The translations under genes were made by a program, and so were the position numbers. The notes under the pieces are model-generated. The model worked only from the letters and a program-made list of their open reading frames with translations. It had not been told where the DNA came from and did no database searches. A stretch of 64,000 bases of DNA from contig CM070623.1 in NCBI GenBank assembly GCA_036346255.1, positions 3,142,407 to 3,206,406 on the forward strand. The letters are read 5' to 3'. Shown here piece after piece: positions 12,001-23,074 of the stretch (position 1 is its first letter; each line of letters starts with the position of its first letter). The DNA is from Ampelocalamus luodianensis (taxonomy: Eukaryota > Streptophyta > Magnoliopsida > Poales > Poaceae).

Positions 12001-12262
12001 CCAACTCATACTATACGCACATGCCAACACAAGAGCCCACTTGGCACACGCAAGAAAAATGAGGGTACGCACATGCCAACACAAGAGCCCACTTGGTACA
12101 CGAAAGAAAATTGAGGGACTCACTATTCGAACACGCTCTAACTCTCCAGGTGCAAATGTGGGTGCAACATCAGGTTTAGCTAAGAGGACTGACTACATGT
12201 TCTAGTTGAATATCTAGGTGTTGAACATTGGCAATTGGCATTTGACATCATAGTCTATGGGC
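12001..12262. repeat. Flank of MULE-2, a copy of the flank of MULE-1
   Basis: Starting with ccaactcatactata, this stretch matches 8036-8215, including acgcacatgccaacacaaga twice and gttctagttgaatatctagg. MULE-2 has about 70 bp extra in the middle. Shared host flank means the right part of MULE-2 came by segmental duplication, not an independent insertion. Confidence 0.82.
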
Positions 12263-13955
12263 CAATTGGCTACAATTTGCTTGGGGCCTTAATTGATTAT
12301 ATAATATTGGGTTTGGTTTGAATATATTTGGGTCTTAAAATGGACTTTGACGTCAGCTTCTTATTAAAAAGACCTACTAAAATTGTGGAATAAACAGAAG
12401 AAACCTTGTGAAAAATTCTTAGCCTCAATTTTTCAACGAGGTATGTTTACCCACCCATGGAGTATGGGTGGCTTCTATGTTTATGCTTTCTGTATACACA
12501 GTGGTCGCTTGAGGAAACAACCAAAACATAATGTGACTATGTGAGGGAATTTTTTTTAGTGTCTGGGATTTTCTCCATCCGGTATGCCTTAAAGAAGAAG
12601 AGTATCCAATTTTGTGAGGCGATTACGGGAGCCAACGTTCGAACCGTAACGAACTAAAAGCCTATAGCTCCCCTTATCAGCTGAGCCCTAGCTCAGTCTC
12701 AATCAAATAAATCCTACACACACAACCCCCCACCCCACCCAGTGAGACACCTAGCCGAGTCCTGAACTCGAATTTGGGTGGGCTGCTTGCCACTGTCAAA
12801 GCTAGCCAAGCCAAGTGAGCAAGCTCACTCCTCCTATGAGAGGGGAACAATTGATGCATGCAAATCAAAGCTTTGTTATTTGATTTGTTCTTCCTTGAAG
12901 AACTTAATCAAGAATGGATTGTGAATATACCAGGTACTCGACGACACTAAACTTTGATGTTGAGCTAGAGCATTTGTTGTTTAGTTGTATTACGCTGTGA
13001 AATTTAGTTAGATAAGAAAATCTTTACCAGTAAAAAGTTTCTATTGTGTCTTTAATAAAGATATTACCAATTAATTGTACTACTCATATAATTTTTTGAT
13101 AAAATAAAATTTTGAAGTCGGCACAATACCAAACTGAATTGTTAATGAACTTTCTTAAATTAAACATGGACTCAAACTAACTTAAGCTTGTATTGTTAAA
13201 AAGCTTAATCCTGCATAGCCAACCGTCCAATTTTACCTTGTCATTTTGCTCTTGTAGTGCTAGTATATTTTCATATTTACCCCAAAAAATTGACTTCAGG
13301 AAAATTATTTACCCCAAATTTTCATGAATTGCTAAAACCCTTATAACGAGTGGGACGCGTGAAGTCATCAAGCACTTCATACGAGAAAAAATCGAAATGA
13401 AAAAGAAAAAAAATGCAAGAAGAGCTTAACTTTGTGTGCTACAATTGATGGATTATGACACATGCACTGTGCATGACATCAACGATGATGTACCTTACAC
13501 GGTTATACTTACACTATTTCGAAGGGATGCAAGAAATGAAAATAAACAAAAACGAAGAAGTTTAATGCCTTTCTCATTTAGACAAGGAGGAACAATCCAA
13601 ACATATTGTCAAATGTCAACGTACGAAACCTCGTTTATACAGATGCGCGTCTTGCGTTTTTTCTGTGATAAATTTATCACTCTACGGTTTGACTAAAGAT
13701 ATATTCTATAAAAAAAAAAATTCTAACATAAGACTGCAAATATACTTCCAATAGAAGTACAATAAATTTCTTGCTACACACTGGTGCAACAAGAATTTTC
13801 CTCCTAGTGAAGAATGTCAATTCCTGATTTTTGTGTTGTTGGAAGAACAAGAAACTAATTTCACAGCCGCCAGCGTTGGCGTTGTAGAGTGTGGGTTAGG
13901 CGGACCACCCGAAGCTGCAGACCTCGTTCTCTCCGCCCCCGCTACCCTCCCCTCT
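12263..13955. other. Intergenic DNA upstream of the PDH gene
   Basis: No gene is recognised. The GC-richer patch at 12600-12860 has reading frames on the minus strand but no family resemblance and no tRNA fold that I could draw. Confidence 0.4.
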
Positions 13956-13963
13956 CTTTATAC
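13956..13963 (+). promoter_or_regulatory. TATA box of the PDH E1-alpha gene
   Basis: ctttatac lies about 95 nt upstream of the ATG at 14058 in a pyrimidine-rich context. Transcription probably begins near 13990. Confidence 0.55.
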
Positions 13964-14057
13964 GCCTCCACCTCTCTTCTCCTCCTCTCCTCATTGCATC
14001 GCACACACCACACGCGCAAGCTAAGCAGCACGCCAAGAAGAAGAGAGCGGAGAGGAG

Positions 14058-17000
14058 ATGGCCGCCGCCTCCTTCACCGCCGCCAAGTTCTTGGCGCCGG
14101 TGGCCGCGAGATCCGGCGGCGACAGGGCTCTCCCCGCCGCCGCCTCCATGAGGCAGCGGCGCAGGCCGGCGCCGCGCCTGCGGACGGCGCTCGCCGTCTC
14201 CTCCGGCGTGCTCGCCGGAAACAAGGCCGCGCATCTGGTAAGAAATCTTTCTTCTCTCCATCCCTGAAAAATGCGATCTTGGACGCTGCCCAAGTGTAAA
14301 AATCCGATCTCGGGGGCGCTTTTACAGTTTTTACCGCGTCGCACGATTGGATCCTCCTGAGTGCTGTGATTTGTAGATTTGCGAGGAGATTTAAGGGCAA
14401 AGTTAGATTGATTGCACGCTTGTGCTTCTTGGGGTCACATTTTGGAAGCACACGCGCTGCTCGAGTCGCTTAGATTGAATTCGTTTGCTTATAATCGTGC
14501 AAAATCCTCTTAACCATGGTTGGATAATCAGATGTTTGGGATGCTAAGCTAGTCTCCGTAATCTCGTATTGACAACTCTCCTGCCTGTACTTTGAGAACT
14601 GCCCGTGCCTCAAAAGTTACACTTTTAGGATTGCAAGTGCTACAAAAGTTCTCTCTTGGGCTCTGCCCATGTGTTAATCTCTAAACTTTTCTGTATTCTG
14701 ATCCTCTCAATTGAGCTTTCTTTTAGTAGCCACTGGCACGATCCTGTGGAAAAGATCCCCTTTTTAGCTCTGCTGAACTCTAGGTTCTATTATTGCAATT
14801 TAAGAATGGGGAAATTGCCTCCTTCTCAAGATGCAGCTTGAATATGTTGTAATATCAAACTTCCAGTGGTGCTTGGATCTAAAAAAGCTGTTTTTTCTGT
14901 TTTAAATGTTGTATGTTTGTTCAAGTTGAGCAATTACTGTGTTTTTAATCCAAGGTGTCCTCTTTTCTCCAGGCTGTGACACGGGAAGAGGCATTGGAGC
15001 TGTACGAGGACATGGTTCTTGGCCGTTTTTTCGAGGACATGTGTGCGCAAATGTACTACCGTGGCAAGATGTTTGGTTTTGTCCACCTTTACAACGGGCA
15101 GGAGGCCGTCTCCACTGGCTTCATCAAACTGCTCAACCAAGCTGACTGTGTTGTTAGCACATACCGTGACCACGTTCATGCGCTGTCCAAGGGTGTCCCA
15201 GCCCGTTCTGTCATGGCTGAGCTCTTTGGCAAGGCCACTGGCTGCTGCCGTGGACAGGGTGGTTCCATGCACATGTTCTCTGCTCCCCACAACCTCCTTG
15301 GAGGTTTTGCTTTCATTGGAGAGGGCATCCCCGTTGCCACTGGTGCTGCCTTTGCTGCTAAGTACCGCCATGAGGTGCTCAAGGAGTCCGGCCCTGATGG
15401 GCTTGATGTCACACTTGCATTCTTTGGAGATGGTACCTGTAACAACGGCCAATTCTTTGAGTGCCTGAACATGGCTCAGCTGTGGAAGCTTCCTATTGTG
15501 TTTGTTGTGGAGAACAACCTATGGGCGATTGGGATGTCACACCTTAGGGCTACTTCAGACCCAGAGATTTATAAGAAGGGCCCAGCATTCGGAATGCCTG
15601 GGGTGCATGTCGATGGGATGGATGTCCTGAAGGTTAGGGAGGTGGCTAAGGAGGCAATTGAGAGGGCAAGGAGAGGTGAAGGACCAACCCTAGTGGAATG
15701 TGAAACTTACCGGTTCAGAGGTCACTCTCTTGCTGATCCTGATGAGCTCAGGAAGCCTGGTAAGGATTACCATCCTAGTTCTTTTTACGTCACTTTTATT
15801 TTATAAGTAGTAACATTGCTTTTGCTGACTAGGTTAACTAACCAGAGAGATGGAAAGTGGCAATAAAAATATTTCAGTCATTAAGTTGGCACACTTGTTG
15901 TTTAAACTATTTTTCTTGTACCTGAGTTGAAGTATTATGTACTAGATTGCTATTTATACCACACATATGTTCACTCAGGCAAGTCCTGCGATCCCGTTTA
16001 GTAGCATCATAAATGCAAGGACTACCTAGGTCTTTATATAATTAAGAAGGATCTAACTATTTGGCTGAATGAGTGGTAATAAGGTTTCAACAACAGTTAC
16101 CATGTTAATGATACATGCAATTTTTTTTAACTATTGCTGGTGCCTACTGGGCTAAATAAACCGGAGAAATGGAAAGTGGCTAGAAAAATATCCAAGTCAT
16201 TAAGTTTGTACCATTGTTGTTTGAACTATTTGCCTTGTATCTTAGTTGACGTACTATAAACTAGATTGCTAGTAATACATCACACACATAATTTTGCTCA
16301 GGAAAGTCCTGTGATCATGTTTAGTGGCATCATAAATGTGAGACTACCTAGGCTTTAATATGATTACAAGCAGGATGTAACTACATGTCTGAATGAGTGG
16401 TAATAAGATTTCAACAGCACTTTTCATGTCAATAATACATGCAAAATTTGGGTAGTGAATGTAGTTTATCTTCTTCTGTTAGCAACATAAATTTAGGATT
16501 TGCTTGACTGATTGGATGGCCAATAGGATCATTTGACTTGATGAAAGCTGGTTAAAATTGGTTATTGCGATAGAATAGTCTGGTTTCAAATTATATTTTT
16601 GTGGTGCCAATTGAACCAGTGAGCAAAAAATTTCTCAAAGACTGTAGCTTTTGTTCTTATCATCATCGCAGCCATCTTATCTGGCATGTCAACATCCTGA
16701 ATACTGATAGGTATGACTAGATTGTCTCAGCCATTTCATGGGGCATCTGGCACCACTTGCTTTTTCCATTTTAAATCCAAATAAAAATACCATTTGGGAA
16801 AGTGCTTCAATGAACTTGATAGTTGAGGTAAAAGTAGATGTATGATATGTTTTAATACATGGTTTTCTTAAGTATGTAAACGGGTTGTTGGTTCATAGGA
16901 TCTCATGATTGTTTGAATCCTCCATACTTGGTGTTTGTGATACTATCACTAGATTGAATTGGCATACAATCACTCATAATCTTGTGTCCCTTGCTGTTTA

Positions 17001-17765
17001 GGTTTTTTGTTCACTTGATCTTGAGTCATTTTCTCCCTGTTAGTCACAGTATCCATTAGCTTCGAAGTCATAAAGGTGGAAGTAATTTAGTTAGCTCACT
17101 TTGGATCTTCTTTATGACATTACGAAAATAAGACCATAACTGCAGTTAGTTATCTCTTATCTATTATCATCCCCTGAACTTGTTTGCTCTCTGTAACTTG
17201 ACCATAATTTTTCATGATCTATGATATGGAAACGGCTGTTCAGCACACTTTGTTTGAATCTTGATTCATGACTGGCTGTTCAGCACACTTTGTTTGAATC
17301 TTGATTCATGACTACTGTAACTAATAATCGGTGTATATCTGCACCCATAATTCATTATTTCTTTATTGTTGCATTGTATCATTTATAACGGCACACTTAG
17401 GTAGGCTCCTGAATTGTCAAGCTGCATAGGTTTCCTCTCTCTTTGCTAACTTGGTCTGACTCCATCATCCAATGACTTTGCGCACAGATGAGAAATCGCA
17501 TTATGCTGCAAGGGATCCCATTGCAGCTTTGAAGAAGCACATCATTGAGCAGAACCTTGCAACTGAATCCGAGCTTAAGAGCATTGAGAAGAAGATCGAT
17601 GATGTTGTTGAAGAGGCTGTGGAGTTCGCCGACGCAAGCCCACACCCTCCACGGAGCCAGCTGTTGGAAAATGTGTTTGCTGATCCCAAAGGCTTTGGCA
17701 TTGGTCCTGACGGGAAGTACAGGTGCGAGGACCCCAAGTTCACGCAAGGCACGGCTCAAGTCTAA
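14058..17765 (+). CDS. PDH-E1 ALPHA: Pyruvate dehydrogenase E1 component subunit alpha, chloroplastic
   Basis: Exons are 14058-14237, 14973-15759 and 17488-17765, giving 414 residues with GT/AG introns. Residues 1-60 are rich in Ala, Arg and Ser with few acidic residues, as in a plastid transit peptide. The body carries the thiamine diphosphate motif (GDG at about 212-214 and NN at 241-242), the RGQGGSMHMF segment and the C-terminal DPKFTQGTAQV typical of the plastid isoform. E1-alpha pairs with E1-beta to decarboxylate pyruvate with TPP and pass the acetyl group to E2, feeding plastid fatty-acid synthesis. Residues about 307-318 read RFRGHSLADPDE: the second regulatory serine of the mitochondrial loop is Ala here, fitting the known lack of kinase control in plastids. 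No frameshifts. I recall a length of 425 for the rice database entry; if so, the exon 1 border may differ slightly from mine. Confidence 0.95.
15824..16446. repeat. About 300-bp tandem duplication inside PDH intron 2
   Basis: Copies at about 15824-16120 and 16148-16446 share gagaaatggaaagtggc, tcattaagtt, actagattgcta, gcatcataaatg, gactacctagg, gaatgagtggtaataag and atacatgca in the same order. They differ at many single positions, so the duplication is old. Confidence 0.88.
17234..17313. repeat. Exact 40-bp tandem duplication in PDH intron 2
   Basis: ggctgttcagcacactttgt and the following 20 bases occur twice back to back (17234-17273 and 17274-17313) with no differences, so it is recent or an assembly duplication. 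Confidence 0.95.
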
Positions 17766-18698
17766 GGCTCCACAGAAGCATTGATCAATTGTTTAGTCTT
17801 TGCTTCCTGTACCTCTCTAGATACCCCATCCTAGTTTTGTTGAACCTGCGGTCATGTTGTTAAGCGTACTGTAAGCACAAGACACATCATTTCTTTCATT
17901 CTTAGACGTCCTATATTACTGTGTAATTCATCACTGTGCTCAACTGCTGCCCCAGTTATACCCAATGTGTTCCAGTGGTTCCTCAATGGTTCTACATCTG
18001 GTTTGAACTTTGAAGTTTGGACAGAGTTATAGCAGTAGTTATTATTATTAGTTTCCCTGTTTGTGAAACAATATCTATTTCTACATATATTGAGGGAATG
18101 TGAAGCAATATATGTTGTCCTTGTTTTACTGTGTTGCATGGGAGATCATGAACAGAGTGATATCTGCCTTTCCTTTCCTCAGTCCCAGTTCATGAGAACC
18201 ATTGTGCATCTTGTCAGATGACCTTGTTGTCACTTCAGACATCTTGGAGTTGGTAGCCGAGAGAATTTTATTTTGGGAGAAGATTTCAGGTATCCTTGTG
18301 GTAGTTGTCCACAGTTGGTTCTTTCCTTGATACCAAAGTCATGCTCTACATCAGTCCCTTGAGATATACCAAATGCCTGATTATTTATTCTCTTAATATG
18401 GCCAACCCAAGTCTAGCCTGAGCCCAACCTACCCAAGCTTAGCTAGCCCAAGCCTAGCCCATACACTAGATAGCCCAAGCCCAGCCCAACCTAAGTCCAG
18501 CTCAAGCCTGCCTAGCCCAAGTTCAGTCATCCCAAACCCAAGGACGGTCCAACTCAGGAAATGTTCAAGAGGTGATAGGGTTGCAACTGATTTAAGCATG
18601 TGATGCAACGTGGGAGCTCGGTTTCCACTCAAATTCAAATAATAGATAAATATTTGTTGGAAACCAAAAATCAAATTAGTGAAAGGTTTGTTGGAAGC
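17766..18698. other. 3' UTR and flank of the PDH gene
   Basis: It follows the TAA at 17763-17765. No other gene is seen. A low-complexity repeat lies at 18400-18545. Confidence 0.5.
18400..18545. repeat. Degenerate minisatellite built on agcccaagcc-like units
   Basis: About a dozen imperfect 10-15-bp units with the core agcccaa/tagcccaag repeat in one direction. The Gly/Leu-rich minus-strand frame here is a by-product of the repeat. Confidence 0.7.
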
Positions 18699-19935
18699 TG
18701 TAACATCCCAAATTTTGGCCTTTTTCAAAAAAATATTTCAAATTAATTAATTCAAAGTGTTGGTCTTCTTTTGGAGTTTTTGCATTTATTTAAATTCCAA
18801 ATCTGTAATTCAAAACCAAATTCTGAATCTCAAATTCAAATCTAAATGCTCAAATCTCAAATTCAAATCCTGAATCTCAATTCAACTCCAAATCAAAATC
18901 CAAATTATGAGTCTCAATTTAAATCTCAAATTCAAATCTTTGTTCCAAAATCAATTCTTTTCTTGGCAAATTTTGAATTCATCTCTCCTTAATTTCAATC
19001 CTCAGTCAAAATTCAAATTCAAATTTCTGTTTGAATTTTCTCCGAAATGTAAATCTTAGAGCTTCATTTCATTTGTTTTTCCTTGAGCCAAAAACCTTTT
19101 TCTTCTGCTTTCCCCTTACCCCCTTTTCCTCTTTCTTTCTCTTCTTTCTTTTTTCTTTCTTCTTTCTCCTGGGTCCTCTGCCCCTGTCCCGAGCAGGCTG
19201 CACCGTGCGCCGCCTTTGGCCCGACCGTGCCGAGCGCCGCCTCCTAGTCCTTGCCTGCGTTAGCCCGCACCCGAGCGACCCCGGCTATGCCACTGCGCCA
19301 CCCTCACCCACCTCGGCCGTGCGCCCGACTCGACCAAGCCACCACCCATGTCGTGCGCCGTCGCTTCCTACCAACCGTACATCGTGCACGAAGCACCATT
19401 TTCACTTCTGTCACAGCACCACAACCTCACTATGGTCACCCACGTCGTGCCACCTTCAATTGCACGCCACCACCATCCCTCGCATTCAATTTTGCTATTT
19501 TCCGTTGACGTTTAATGTCAAAAGAAACTATTGCCCTTTTTCCACAGGCGTTCCCCGTTGATCCGAGTACCGCCTTTGCCCTATAAAGGGAGCACTGCGT
19601 GTCCCTTTCTTCCCTCTTCGATTCGCCTCATACCCCAGTGTCTATCTCCCCTCCGTTTGCCCAGAACGCGCGACGCCATTCGCCTTCTTCCTCAAGTCGG
19701 GCCACGTCGCCAATGCGTCGATCTTCTTTCTAGTGAGTTTCCCACCAAATTGACTGTGTCACGTCGTGTTTCCGGTCCTCTTTTATCCACCCCTCCTCAA
19801 TTAGTTTTTTCCCATCGCCGGAGCATGCCGTCACCGCCACCACTTTCAACCTGCCGCCGCCTCCATGCCGCCTCGGCCACCCTTGCGCCACCCTGACCTC
19901 GCCAACGTGTTCCCCTCACGCGCCGCGCAACCATT
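18699..19935 (+). mobile_element. Single LTR of a Tekay-like chromovirus, 5' part (split by element A)
   Basis: It begins TGTAACATCCC, the terminus shared by all LTRs of this family here, and is plus-oriented (opposite to A and B). It contains a TATA-like ctataaag at about 19582. It stops where element A begins and resumes at 42704. Total LTR length is about 3.3 kb. No partner LTR or internal region is present, so it is probably a solo LTR; no target duplication is visible at 18694-18698 against 44810-44814. Confidence 0.78.
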
Positions 19936-22900
19936 TGTCGGGACCCAAAAATGCAATTCTGAACACTCTGTGTATAAAGCACTAGTTTAGGATCACGCTA
20001 GTGCATACAGTCTCAATATAGATGAATATCATTCCATACAAGATGAAAATAAGAATAAACGACTAATTTGAGTGACAAATAATGGTTATGACCTTATGGT
20101 CGAGTTTACAATTATTAAGTCACGCAGGGCTGACACTAAATAAAGCAACAACAGCGAAACATAAACAACTCCAATGGGAACCCATCAACTAGCCACAGAC
20201 AACTGATTGGGATCACCATCCTCGTATAGCTCCTCCTCAAAAGCAGGCGATGACTCCTCCACTTTAGCTGAATGATTGCAGCAAGAATGAGTACCCCGAG
20301 TACTCAACAAGTTGTACCACATAATACAATTATAGATGATGACTTATTACAAAGAAAATGGCTTCTAGGGTTATTTTACAGTAAAGCAGCATTTGCAATT
20401 AAATACAAATAAAAGATTGAAAGCGTAATCCAAAACAATTAAACAATAATAATTTAACAAGTATTTTCACAAAGGACACAAATCCTAATTCAGTTTCTTT
20501 CACACAACCATATGGATTTAAATCATACAGTTGTCCCTTCCTAATTGTTTCTATAAAAATCTAACCCTTGTGTGAAATCTCCGAGTATGTCCATGACAGC
20601 AGACGCGGCTATTCAAATAGATTATTTAACACTCTGTAGAGGCCGTACACTTTACTCATAAGATATAACAAATGTAGCTAGCATCAATCATAACAAAACC
20701 TTTTCAAAACTTCATTTCGACTATTGACCCTCCCGATGTGCTTAACCGTCGTACCAACCCTGAAAAAGTGCTTTGATACGACACATGTCGTTGGACCTGA
20801 AAACGGTGAACCATCCATTGATGTGACTTTCAGAGTAGTCCAAACCTCCACCCATCACTGAGCACCGAACCTACTACCTGAGTAACCAATGTTGAGATTC
20901 CGTAACTTACTAAGTTAGGTCCGTTCCATCAGGCATATGGTTGTACAGTTGTGGCTCGGTTCAATAGCTCACAAAGTTAAGTCCTTAATTGACCTAGACG
21001 AAACTACCACATTCTAACTACATTAACATGATTCGTATTTCCCAATTACATAGCCACCATATCACACAGTACCATCCACTTGACTCAGTCTAAATCTTTT
21101 CTCACCCAGTTGGTTAAATGCAACACATACCATCAACGAGTAACAACATACTACATACAGTTTTACACAAGTTTCATAACCACTTAGTCAAGTTTATAAT
21201 TGCAACTCAATTAATCTCAATGACTCGTTGCATGCCTAAGCAAACTACTCGTATCTAACCAACCCACGTTGGTGTTAAGATAATACCAACTAATAATTAA
21301 CCAAGCTAGGGTGACAAAAGATCATGACAATACAATGAACAAAGTAGATATAATCAAATGGGTGAATAGCTAATCCCAAAACGTTTAGATAAATACTAAA
21401 GTAAAATGAGGTAATTTAAACAAGGTAATTTTAGAAAAAAATCTGGATTCAACATAGTCAAAGTACAGCTTTTCTTGGAACAAGTCTTGGTGCTGGTCTT
21501 GAGCTTGACCAAGTTTTTCTCCTTCAAAAGCTCCCGAGTATCAACGTCTACTCGCAAACGAAAGCAAATAACTAAATAAATAATAAAACAGAGTAATAAA
21601 TAAACTCCAAAAATTAAATAAAAATATCAAGAAGGTAGAGCTTGAATTTAGAAATTTGAATAGACTCAATCGGAGTTTGTATGAGGAAGAACGAGCTCTC
21701 GAAAAATTTAAATCTAAGAAAAAGAAAAAGGAATTACTATTTCAAATTTTCCGAATTTTCTTTCTAAAGAAAATTCTAAGTTATCGTGTCATCTGATGTC
21801 AACAACAATTTCAAAATTAAAAGAAAATCTAGAAAATAAGAATAGTGGCTCACATGTGGGACCAGGGGTCTATGGACCGGGTTCATGGATCTGGTCTATG
21901 GGTCTATGGCTCATGGGTCTACGACACTATAGATCTGACATGTGGGACCCACAAGATAGAGACTTGGCTCACGGTGGACTAGATCTAACTGAGTTTGGAT
22001 TTGGTTTAGGGGTACGGGTGAACGAGGTGGCGTTGATGTGGACTGCCACGGTGGCTCGACGGCGGTGGAACTCTGGGACCGAGGGGATCCGACGAACGTC
22101 GGCTCTCCAGCGACGGCGGAGCAGCGTAACAGGTAGATTGCGCGACGAGGATCACGTTGGTGTACTCACGAACGCAAGGGAACCTCAGGGCTGGCCGACA
22201 GAGAGGTCGAAGCGGCGCCGAAGGCTCGGGCTTGACGGGATAAATGCTCCGATGACGCTCCAGCGAAGTGAAGGTCACGGCGATGAAGATCAGCTAAAGG
22301 CAAACTCAACGGTGGCGATGGCAAGACCCGAGGTGCACTAACAGTGAAGAAGGACCTCGTCGGAACTTACGGCGATAGTTTTCTTCTTTGAGCTTTTCCG
22401 ACGGCTAGGGTTTAGCTCTTGGGTGGTGGTGGCTATGGTTGGGATGCAGGGAACGAGCTCTACTCTTCTCTTTATACGTGGGTGCCCGGGAGAGTCCAGA
22501 GCACGCACGCCAAGGAGGTCCCCATGGCAGAACAGTTTGGATCGCAACCAAATCGGAGAAGATGTACAGTAACTCAATGGGGCCCACTAGTTAGTGGCTG
22601 AGGCTGGGCGAAACCGCGTGGCAAACGATGACACTAAGACTGGCAGGTGGGGTCAGGTGCGGGTGTGCGCGGAGAGAGAGAGGAAAGGCGGGCCACGTGG
22701 GAATGGGACAAAAAGCACAGGGTTGGGCTGGGTCAAAGGAGATTCGGTCCAACGAAATTTATGAGATTTTAAATAGATTTTCTATTTTAGAAATACTAGT
22801 AAATCCAAATAGCAAATTAAAATTAGCAAATGAACTCGAAAAAATTCTAAGAAAATCTAGAAAATATTTCCAAGCACAAAGAACTCAAATCAAATAGTTT

Positions 22901-23056
22901 TGGAATTAGTTGATGTTTGGATTAGTCACATTAAATTGTTTTGCTATTTAAAAGTCAATTTAAGCTTTATTAACAATCAAATAAAATTGGGTGAATTTTT
23001 CCCAAGGACTAAACTACTCAAAAGGATTTTGAAATTCAGAAAATTGGGATGTTAGA
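19936..23056 (-). mobile_element. 3' LTR of element A
   Basis: It starts tgtcgggaccc on the plus strand and ends gggatgttaga (3,121 bp). A TATA-like box (minus, about 22470-22477) marks the LTR promoter. It matches the split 5' LTR at 27560-30058 and 41980-42703. Confidence 0.88.
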
Positions 23057-23074
23057 AACCTCCCCCCTTAAAGG
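23057..23074 (-). other. Polypurine tract of element A
   Basis: On the minus strand a purine run (aaggggggagg) lies directly next to the 3' LTR, the position where plus-strand DNA synthesis is primed. Confidence 0.75.

Noticed and set aside
12600..12860. Possible tRNA (contains gttcgaaccg)
   Set aside because: The T-loop-like string is not accompanied by acceptor, D or anticodon stems.
13889..14451. Several Arg/Ala/Pro-rich frames on both strands
   Set aside because: They overlap the GC-rich PDH exon 1 and leader; only the frame from 14058 splices to a known protein.
14934..15472. 172- and 98-codon antisense frames over PDH exon 2
   Set aside because: Codon-bias shadows of a long conserved exon.
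19031..19896. Pro/Arg/His-rich frames
   Set aside because: They lie within the plus-oriented chromovirus LTR and match no protein.
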